NCBI GenBank assembly: GCA_022702545.1 | Contig: JAHRBC010000002.1 | Coordinates: 4,278,001 to 4,342,000 of the forward strand | Origin: Phycomyces nitens | Lineage: Eukaryota > Mucoromycota > Mucoromycetes > Mucorales > Phycomycetaceae | Reading direction: 5' to 3' | Length of the DNA: 64,000 bases | Part shown: positions 55,666-64,000 of the stretch, in pieces | Position numbering within the stretch: the stretch's first letter is position 1 | Layout: each line of letters opens with the position of its first letter | The notes under the pieces: generated by a model | Told to the model about the DNA's origin: nothing | Seen by the model: the letters and a program-made list of their open reading frames with translations, nothing else | The model's database searches: none | Program-made: the position numbers and the translations under genes

Positions 55666-55878
55666 ATTTTGTGTGATTCGATTGTAAGATAAAAAAGGAA
55701 ACAAGTGCTTCATATGTTTTATTTGCTGTCAATTTATAGACAAAAAAAAACTATTGTATTTTACTTGTTTGCCCGAACCAATAGGATCTGTTAAAAAGTC
55801 TTTTTTTATTTGAATAAAAAAAATCTTCTGAGTTGAAAAAAAGGCCTATATTTCCTACACCTTCAAGTACTCTTGGTG
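55666..55878. other. Right arm of element III
   Basis: TNP2 upstream region, without a gene, ending in the terminal repeat at 55879-55907. Confidence 0.5.
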
Positions 55879-55911
55879 CACTAGTAATCCAGCCCATTTT
55901 TCCAGTGAATC

Positions 55912-57073
55912 CTAGTGAGACCAGGGAAGTAGAAGCTTGGAACTCGTACGCGAAGGCAAATGGAGGAAATGGTTCCTCCGCTGGAGTGTACAAGGGCAAG
56001 AAGAGGTCTTTGGCAGGTAGTGAGAGTGCTCAGAAGCACAAGAAGTCTTCCTGGGACTTCAAGAAGGCGATAAAAGCGAATGTTTGCTTTTCTTGCAAGG
56101 CTCCCTGGGAGAAGGGACACTCGTGTCCCGAAAAGAAAATTTACAGTAGGGCAAAGGTGTCCAGAATGGCAGTCCGTTCTGCTGCGAGTGCAGCCACTGT
56201 AAAACCTGTGGCGAAAGAGGATAGTTCCTCTTCGAAGTGGTTCAAGGAGAGCGAAGATGGATCGAGTGCCCTGGCCAAGATGGCCTTGGATTGTAAGTAC
56301 AAACAAAATGGGATGATTATTAAGAAAGATTTTAATAACATGAGCTCTAACATCACTTTTCCGATTCTTGCAAATAATTCTATTAGAACCACTTCTCTGT
56401 TGGACTGTGGTGCCACGTTCAGTTCCGTGGATGAGAAATTTTGCTTGGAGAAGAATCTCCTCATAAACCATATAACCCACATAAATAAAGAATTCGTGAA
56501 TAAGAATAATGTCCATAAATTTTTTATACGTCTAGCTGATAGTAATACTTATATCAAGAGAATTGGTACTTGTGTTATAAGTGTTACTTGCAATGGTAAG
56601 ACCATTAAGCGAGAGTTTGAAGTAATGAATTTAACTAATAATCACGAATATGACTTCAGTATTGGTACTGATTGTATGTCACTTCTTGGTATTGGTATCT
56701 ATGGTTTACCTTTATCATATGATGACAAGGATTCAAGTGAGGAACGTAAAGAAGCAGATAGACGTTTCAATAACAAGAGTGACCTGCTTGAATCCATAGA
56801 AAGAGAAAATGAACAAAAGGAAAATAATCCGGCTGTCAGTCCCAAACAGTTTGAGGAAGCCGTGAATTATATCCAAAAGTTCATAGATGAAAATCAGTCT
56901 ATTCCTACAGGCGTGTTTTGCACAATACCTGAGAGTGTTGTTTGTCTGGATACTCCAGAAAATGCTACAGCATTCAGAAGCCCTTATCCCATACCTTTCA
57001 AGATGCAAGAAATAGTGGATAAGCAAGTGAAAGAATGGCTTGAAAATGGCATAGTTGAAAGAGCGTCAGCAAA
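55912..57073 (+). pseudogene. Gag-Pol of Gypsy D, continuation (late Gag, protease, start of RT)
   Basis: In frame with 48648-49629. Cys/His residues follow near 56080 (CFSCKAPWEKGHSC, a CCHC knuckle with one extra residue), then a protease with LLDCGATFSS (near 56400, DCG instead of the usual DTG/DSG), and the start of RT (SPYPIPFKMQEIVDKQVKEWLENGI), similar to chromovirus A. The frame is cut at ...ERASAN at 57073/57074, where CACTG element IV begins. The remaining RT, RNase H and integrase are not found in the window. The apparent extension to 57119 is element IV and LTR F sequence. Confidence 0.82.
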
Positions 57074-57109
57074 CACTGCAAAAATACCCCCGATTCCCAT
57101 ATGTGATAG

Positions 57110-57381
57110 TGATACGTAACTCTTTGTTTATTATAAAAATAAAAACCAACTGAAGAAACAGTTAGATAAAAATAAAGATAAAATACTATGGATTTCCTAC
57201 CGAAATAGAGATCGTTGGTTATGAAAGATTTGATGAGAATACGTATGAAAGTTAAGAAGGGTGAAGAAAAGAGGAAAGTTAAAAGTTGACTAAAATATAT
57301 ATTGTGTGTAAATTGAAATATTGGATTTGGTAATCCTGGCAATCGTTGTACCAAATGGTAATACTGCGTATAACCATTTCA
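57110..57381 (-). repeat. 3' LTR of Gypsy F
   Basis: 272 bp, TGATACGTAAC...AACCATTTCA on the plus strand. Confidence 0.93.
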
Positions 57382-60300
57382 TCTTCCCCTCAATATCGTA
57401 GCGGAAGGTACGTCAAGACGTTCCTTGAAGCGACGCATGTTAGACTTATTTACTCTTCTTTTAAGTAACCTGCCATTCATATCTGCGAGTTGATATGTGC
57501 TATTTCCGAAACCAGCGATTACTGTGTACACTTCTGGTTTATAATTGGAGTCCATTTTACTACTCTTATTAGGTCTGACTCGAACGACCTTTGTACCGGG
57601 CGTAAAATTGTCTTCTTCGATGGGGTGATCGGGATAATCTTGAGGACTATCTTCATTCTGGATGGCTCTATTCTGGAGTTGGTTCAACCTTTCAAACCCA
57701 AGAGAACGGCCAAAACTCTGGAGTACATCTTGTCTGTATGAACGGGGTGCTTGACCAAAAAGCAGTTCAAACGGGGAGACTCTCATTACTTCATGGGCTT
57801 TAGTACGATAGGAGTATAACACTGCTGGTAAATGGAGGTCCCAATCCTCAGGTTGTTCATACGCTAGTTTCTTGATAGATCTTGTTAACGTGCCATTCAT
57901 CTTCTCGACCATTCCGTTTGTCTGAGGGTGGTACGGTGAAGAGAATTTGTGATGAGTTTTTACCAAAGCGAGAAAAGTCTCAACCATCTCGTTATCAAAG
58001 TGTCGACCATTATCTGAGAGCAAATGAGTTGGCGGACCAAACTGACAGAAAATATTCTCATAGAGAAAATTGGCAACGGTGGCAGCATCGGCCTTTTCGG
58101 TGGCTAACGCAATGGGCCATCTGGTAAAGTGTTCAACCGCAACCAATACGTAACTGTTTCCTCTTGATGAGCACGGAAACGGACCGACAAAGTCAATGGA
58201 AAATTGTTCAAATAGACGGGTTACTGGTACTGAACCTAGAGCAGGACGTTTGGAGAGCGGCGCAAACAACTGACATTCTTTGCATGTTTGAATATATTCA
58301 CGCAATTCATCGAATGCATGCGGCCACCAATATTCAAAGTACAGCCGTGCCCAAGATGCATGTTGCCCATAATGTCCGTGACCGTCATGTACTTCCCTGA
58401 GTACCTTATTGCGTTCATCGATGAAGGGTACTCGAAGAAATCTCATGCCAACTTGTCTGTAAAGTCGATCATCCTGTAATTTGTAACGGAAAGCACAATG
58501 TCTGGTCTTCTGGTCCACCTGCTCTGAACCGGGGTGGTGTAGGTAAAAGAATATGTCACATAGCCACTTCTCATACTGACTTTCTTCTAGGAGAAGGTGT
58601 TCATACAATGCCTCCAGTGCATCCTCGCCATCTGAATCTCCTATTTGCTCTGGGAGAGGATACCGAGACAATGCATCAGCGACTACACTGGTCTTCCCTG
58701 GTATGTGAATCACATTGAATCGAAATTCTTGGGTTGCGAGAACCCATCGCTGCAACCTTTGATTCGGGTCGGTCTTGGAAAACAGGTAACTGACTGCGGA
58801 ATTGTCGGTATACAAGGTAAAGGGTTTGTCAAAGAGATATTTGCGCAGTTTCTTGAATGCGTGAATCACAGCTAGCAGTTCTTTCTCTACTGTCGGGTAC
58901 TTCACTTCTGAAGGCTGTAACTTTCTCGAGAGGAAACATATCGGGCGTTCTCCTTCCTCGTCTTCTAGTTGCGATAATACCGCCCCTATGCCAATGTCCG
59001 AGGCATCAGTGTATAGCCTATACGGGATTTCAGGATCTGGATAACGCAACGTTGTTGCGTTCATCATTGCTTGCTTGAGGTTTTGAAAGGATCGCTCACA
59101 CAAATCTGTCCAGTGAAACTCCACGCTTTTTTAAGCAACTCATTCATAGGGCTAGCTATGTCACTGAAAGACTGAATATGTCTGCGGTAAAATCCGCAAA
59201 GATTTACAAAGGCACGGATTCCTGTCTCATTGGTGGGTCTTGGGAAATCAAGTATCTTGTTGATTTTTGCAGGCAACGGCTTGATACCATTTGGGGAGAC
59301 ATTGAACCCCAACAGATCGATGTCTGATCTTGCTAAGAAACATTTGTTCGCATTGAGTTTCATATTGACCTCGTCCATTCTCTTGAAAACTTGTCTCAAA
59401 TGTTCTAGATGCTCGTCAAAGGAGCCAGAGTAAACGGTGACATCGTCTATATAGGCAACTGCAAACTTTTCCAAAAATGGGAGCATGGCCAAATGGATAG
59501 CCCGGGAAAAGGTGCTTGGACCGTTCTGAATACCAAAAGGCATGACTCGGTAAGAGTAATTGCCCCACGGAGTGGCTATCGTCAACTTGGGTATGGATGA
59601 TTCTTCTACTGCGATTTGGTGAAATCCTTTAAGCATATCCAATGCTGAATACATTTGTGCACCTCCGAGAGCTTCTAACAAGTCTGGTATTGTTGGGAGC
59701 GGCCAAGTGTCTCTGACAGTGACCTTATTTAGGTCTTGGAATTGGGTGACTAGACGTCTGTCCCCAGTCTTCTTCTTTACGTATCTGCACGGGAAACTCC
59801 ATCCGCCGTGCTTGGAATTATGAGGTGAGTAAGTGTTTGGAATGAGAATACCGTTCAGAACCATTGCTTCCAAATCTTGTTTCAAATATTCCCTTTCTGC
59901 TTGTGATAGTAATGAGTAAGGTCTACGATAAATGGGTTTTGCCTCTCCAGTGTCAATATGTAATTTGACTAGATCTGTTTGAGTGAGATGTTCATAGTCC
60001 ACACCAAAGCAATTTTCATTTTCGATGACCAACTTAAGGAGCTCTTTCTTTTGATGCGTTGACAATAGCAAATTTTCATTGATTGATTGTGGTAACTTTC
60101 CAAGGCGATCTTTTGAATTGGTTGCAGACGGGACTTCCTCCTCGTCATCAGAAGCAATCACCAGGAAAAGGTCTTCGTTTTCTTCTTTGCTTTCCTCAAT
60201 TTCAGAGCTATCTTGAGTCGGTTCCTTATAATTTTGGGGCTCATAATGTACTTCACAGGGTGTAACACCTGTATCTGTACGGATATACCAAAAGTGGGTA

Positions 60301-62255
60301 GTCCAGTCTGTTCCAATACGCAAGTGGTGCAAACCAAGACGGCCAATGAGGAAATCATACTTGTTGCCTACGTCCAGGCAGAGTGCACGGAACTTGATAG
60401 TACTTATATTACCGACATTGATCTCTAGGTCCAAAGCGACGCCATGTGGCTTGGTAAAGGTTCCGTCTCCAAGCATCAGCTCGCGTGAAGCTTCTCCTAA
60501 ATGTGTGATACCCAGTCGACGGACAAAGTCCAAACTGATGATGCACGGGGTACACCCTCCATCGAGAATCATCTTGCAAGGTACTCCATTGACGAATCCG
60601 TTGGTTCTAGGGGCTCCATTGCCTTGTGGTATAACTGGACCCACATCGTACTCGTCCCAAGGATCATCAACCAACATGTTTACTGGAGGAACAGAGCCAA
60701 ACACTGGTTGGATTGTCTTTTTGTGAGGTTTGGTTAACACGCTTTTAATTTGGGTTCGTGCCGTGGCAGATATTTCGGCTATCTGTGCAAGTGACATACT
60801 ATACACTGGGCGATTGACCAGTTCACCCATACTCAATGGGGGATTTGCGATCCTGAAAGGTTGCGAATTTCGGACAGGTCGCACTTCCTTCATAACAATG
60901 TCTTCAGAAACTGGAATGGTAGTCTGAACGTTCTGAGGTTGACTGCGGATCACCGTTGCACCCAGAACAGTTTCTGCTGGTACACTAATTTTATTTTTGT
61001 GCTTGGGTTTTTCTTGAGATCTGGGGCCACTGCTCTTGCCAAACGTTACCCCGGATCGGGTAGTTTTGTGAGTTATGGGTTTGACTGTCTTGACTCCAAG
61101 AAGCTTGTCCTTATCATCTTGGATTTTGGTATTTGGACGGTCAGCAATAAGACACTCATCATATTCCTCTATGATCATCGCGGCAGCCGCACTTTTCTTT
61201 TTTGGCTGGTACTTATCACAGTCGAAGTACTTATGGTTCTCGTTGCCACAAAGCTTACAAGGTTTGGGGCACTCAGAGGCTGGATGAGAAGTATCTTTGC
61301 AATTATAACATGAAAATGGCTTTTTGGTCTGGGGCACTGATTTTGTTTGTACTGCTTTGGATACTTCGCCTAAGAGCAATGACATCTCTTTGATACCTTT
61401 GACCAACAGCTCGATATCGTCAGGAGAACCTTTGCTCTGGGAACCTTTAGACTTGGTTTGGTTCTCTTTATTCTTGGAAACTTTGGAATCAGGCTTATCA
61501 ATTTTGCCCTTCTTTGAGCTCTTTTGCTTTTTAGGTTTTTCTTCTTCATCAGAACTGGAGCTCGAGGACTCATTGTCAGATGAACTAGATGATGGCGATT
61601 CTTCAGATGATTCTGATTCTGACTCGTCGTCGGACTCGCTGTTTCGTTTGAGAATTTTATAGGCTTCTTTGAGTGTATCAGGACGTTCACTTCGCATTAT
61701 GCTTCTCAAGCTTCTTGATTTGATACCGCCAATGAATTTCTTTATGAACCCTCGTTCAGATATGGTAAGTTCCGCCAAGTCTTCAGGATTTCGGGTTACT
61801 TGACTTGTTTCACGAACAACCGGGGGTACTTTGTTATCTGTTGCTTTCTGATGATGTTCTTCCTCATCCTCAGAATCCAAGTCTTGTTCTGCTCGGCGAA
61901 CTAGTCGAAGACGTTCCTTCTCATACTGCTTGCGTAATTTCTCGAAACGTTCAATGAACTTGCGGGGTGATTCTTTTCGCTTCATTTTAAAAGAAAGAAT
62001 ACGGCTGACGACCTTGAGAAGATTAGGTTTCTTGCCAAACTCGTCCATAAAGCTTTCTTTAAATTCTTTCCAGTCATTGAAGTCTTGATCGACTACCCAG
62101 TTATAAGCCCTTCCTTGGAGCCAGCTTTCTACATATTGAAGCTTGTCCGAGTCGTTCCACTTGTTGAACTTGGCACTCTGTTCAAATTTACGGAGCCACA
62201 GTTCAGGATCTTTACCCTTCTTGAACTCCGGGCACTTAATCATTATAGAAGCCAT
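57379..62255 (-). pseudogene. Gag-Pol of Gypsy F, one -1 frame change
   Basis: The first frame (62255-59064, 1063 codons) holds Gag, an acidic Ser-rich linker, two zinc knuckles (CYNCKDTSHPASEC and CKLCGNENHKYFDC), a protease with LDGGCTP (DGG instead of DTG) and RT with YIDDVTVY. The second frame (59124-57379) holds RNase H (YTDASDIGIGAV), the integrase finger ending CKEC, DDE residues (VAVEHFTRW with Glu following the usual Asp position, LSDNGRHF, NGMVEKMNG) and a C-terminal domain without a chromodomain. The switch happens at an A6 run (CTTAAAAAAGC, near 59128) in the -1 direction. A programmed slip at that place would be unusual, so a lost A is more likely. The stop is TGA. Confidence 0.88.
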
Positions 62256-62351
62256 GGAGTTAAAGATCGAGCCGATACGAATTATTGTTCCTTTTGGTAT
62301 GATTTTAGACTTGCAGGCTAATAATTTCGGTTCTGGCAGAAGGCACCAAAA

Positions 62352-62623
62352 TGATACGTAACTCTTTGTTTATTATAAAAATAAAAACCAACTGAAGAAA
62401 CAGTTAGATAAAAATAAAGATAAAATACTATGGATTTCCTACCGAAATAGAGATCGTTGGTTATGAAAGATTTGATGAGAATACGTATGAAAGTTAAGAA
62501 GGGTGAAGAAAAGAGGAAAGTTAAAAGTTGACTAAAATATATATTGTGTGTAAATTGAAATATTGGATTTGGTAATCCTGGCAATCGTTGTACCAAATGG
62601 TAATACTGCGTATAACCATTTCA
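62352..62623 (-). repeat. 5' LTR of Gypsy F
   Basis: 272 bp, apparently identical to 57110-57381. Confidence 0.93.
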
Positions 62624-62627
62624 ATAG

Positions 62628-64000
62628 TATGTAAAATTCCGAGTGAAATAAAAAACAAATTCTAGAATTAAATTGAAATGTTATCTTGCATATATAAAAA
62701 ACAACACATATAAGATAATGAAGTAATTCGGTGGATATAAAGCTCTGCTTTTGGACGTGTAGGCTTGTTAAACTCAAGAGTGTACAGAACTATAACTGAA
62801 AGTGTTATCTTATTTCTTTTTAGTCAAACGTTACATGAATTATTTTTTCAATATCAATAAAAAAATCTATTTTTTAATAGATCAAGATGCAAACTTTTCG
62901 ACTATTTTCTGCAAACTATTCACCTATTTTCTAAAGGACGTATATTTATTGGTTGTTTAATCCGTTTGACACTTTAAACACTTTCAATTGGGGGTTTATT
63001 TTATACTTCTTTATAAATAGGCCATGGAAAATAGTTTATGAATAGATTTTTATTGATAAAATATTTTTCTCATAATATACAGCCTAGTAATTTGGTCTAG
63101 ATTCATGGCTATAGCTATATTGATACTAATTTTTTTTTACCTTTTGAAACACGGGTAGAGAGAATGACTGATTCATTGACTATCATCTTGAATAACTGGA
63201 AAAGTAGTTGCTCAAACAGAGTAGACAACTAAGACTTTGAGACCGAATTTTCAGGTATACCAAACAGTATCTCAAGATAGATAATGATATAACAATCAAA
63301 AAAGGTGTACGCGTAATAGAAAAGATATCTATATTTTTCTGTTAGAAAAGCAATAGGAATGACTGATTACTTACCAAGACAAACTGGTTTGTTGGATATT
63401 CCATGTCTTTGTTAAAACGCGGCAATTTTCTTTGATAAAAAGGCTGATAGTAAAGACAGAATATATTAGTATTAATAGTGATAAAATATTCGAACATACC
63501 AAGTACATTCCGTCCATTCGACTTCATCATTGTCATCTTTGGCCATTGCGATTGAAAGGAGTTGTTTTGAATCTACAAGATGAAGATTACTGATTAGCAA
63601 CAGCAATAAAAAATAGTGCGCCCATTTACCTTTTTCTTGTGCAAGCTTGAATAAAAGTGACTATAGGACACCTTTTAGATAATTGAAAAGATGTTAAAGA
63701 TTATCTTTAATTGCGTGAAAAATTTTCAAGTACTTACCAGAGAGTATAAAGGAAGCAAAAAGTAAAAAGAGAGAGAAAAAGGGAAAATCGGGAAAAAAGA
63801 ATCCATATGCATTTTTAGATTATAGTAAGCCCTAATAAATTATGAGAATAAAGGGATTATGAAAACTGTGTACCCAAGACTCTTTTTTTTTACTGTACTC
63901 CAGATATATTTTTTAAAGATATAAATACAGTCTTTTATATATATATATAATACTATTGTTCTTATTTGACACTATACCTTATACTGCAAATTATAATGTA
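62628..64000. other. Left arm of element IV after Gypsy F
   Basis: AT-rich. No plus-strand gene is seen. On the minus strand, 63495-63585 reads as an exon starting ATGGCCAAAGATGAC and ending at GTATGT, followed by a block at about 63376-63443 ending at GTAAGT; an upstream block ends at GTAAATGG near 63630. The joined frame is open for about 38 codons and then meets a stop, so a gene is only suggested. Confidence 0.35.

Larger units (their letters stand above)
49630..55907. mobile_element. CACTG element III (two-gene TNP2 element), exact ends
   Basis: The element is 6278 bp. Terminal inverted repeats of 29 bp (49630-49658, 55879-55907) match at 26 positions; each begins CACTGGAAAAA, and the left one also ends CCAGTG, so the repeat is itself a short palindrome-like unit. 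The flanking duplication is AATC (49626-49629, 55908-55911). Removing the element and one AATC joins LQN to PSETREVEAW of the Gag of element D with the frame intact. It carries a left-arm spliced unit on minus, the accessory gene on plus and TNP2 on minus. Confidence 0.93.
46029..57073 (+). mobile_element. Ty3/Gypsy element D, interrupted by three other elements
   Basis: The 5' end begins TGTGACACGTGTG directly after the ATAT duplication that closes solo LTR E. TATAAAAGAC near 46460 and AATAAAG near 46485 suggest an LTR promoter and poly(A) site; the probable LTR end is about 48619 (979 bp without the Tc1 insertion), but this is uncertain because no second LTR is in the window. Gag starts at 48648, is broken by CACTG element III (49630-55907), resumes through protease, and is cut at 57074 by CACTG element IV before the RT core. 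Confidence 0.75.
57110..62623 (-). mobile_element. Ty3/Gypsy element F
   Basis: The element is 5514 bp with 272-bp LTRs (57110-57381, 62352-62623) that look identical, and target duplication ATAG (57106-57109, 62624-62627). Primer-binding-like TTTTGGTGCCTTCTGCC follows the 5' LTR and a purine tract (TTGAGGGGAAGA) precedes the 3' LTR. The coding region is complete apart from one frame change in the RNase H region. Confidence 0.93.
57074..64000. mobile_element. CACTG element IV, left part only
   Basis: It begins CACTGCAAAAATACCCCCGA exactly where the Gypsy D coding sequence breaks; this matches the end of element I (CACTGCAAAAAATACCCGAT). Only 36 bp precede the insertion of Gypsy F; the element continues from 62624 to the window edge. 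No right end, accessory gene or TNP2 gene is within reach. On the minus strand splice-bounded blocks are visible at 63342-63720, as in the left arms of the other copies. Confidence 0.6.

Noticed and set aside
57074..57119. Natural end of Gypsy D Pol at 57119
   Set aside because: The last 15 codons are the end of element IV plus the start of LTR F.

Overview
The window is a nest of transposable elements from a fungal nuclear genome. Short GT-AG introns (about 55-110 nt), AT-rich spacers, chromovirus-type Ty3/Gypsy elements, a tRNA gene with internal promoter boxes and fungal-type TNP2 transposases suggest an early-diverging fungus (Mucoromycota-like). This is inferred from style; no host marker gene is present. 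The only host gene I can support is one tRNA-Pro(AGG) at 41439-41510. All else is mobile DNA, much of it datable by target-site duplications (TSDs).

Layout. 1-2456: 3' part of a LINE, inserted into the first intron of a TNP2 remnant (2457-2871). 2880-3930: Tc1-like pseudogene. About 4208-10769: CACTG element I. 10770-11798: Harbinger gene cut at the end of element I. 12209-30185: one solo LTR (family G) opened twice, by an apparently intact chromovirus (A, 12297-18597) and by an IS630/Tc1-clan DDE transposon (18852-30145), which itself holds CACTG element II (20810-28144). 30237-30612: second solo LTR G. 30654-41370: Gypsy B, with Gypsy C (35960-41359) inserted in its 5' LTR. 41439-41510: tRNA-Pro. 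41520-46024: solo LTR E split by a CACTA element (42421-45908). From 46029: Gypsy D, interrupted by a Tc1 element (46848-48457), by CACTG element III (49630-55907) and by CACTG element IV (from 57074), which contains Gypsy F (57110-62623).

The most interesting system is the CACTG element family. Copies I, II and III each carry two convergent genes whose 3' ends lie 85-129 bp apart: a minus-strand four-exon TNP2 transposase and a plus-strand four-exon gene for an unrecognised protein. That protein has a predicted N-terminal coiled coil and a basic central domain encoded by a second exon of exactly 306 nt in all three copies. The left arm also shows exon-like modules with good splice signals on the minus strand. 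In element III five of them join into one 87-codon frame, so a third gene is possible. Elements II and III are bounded exactly: each interrupts a recognisable gene, duplicates 3-4 bp, and its removal restores the host reading frame.

Two other patterns cross element families. First, at least nine in-frame stops are TGA, several where sibling copies encode Arg, which fits CGA to TGA change at CpG. Second, LTR elements crowd around the tRNA-Pro gene, two of them apparently at the same ATAT site 6-9 bp upstream of its 5' end, as Ty3-like position-specific integration would produce.
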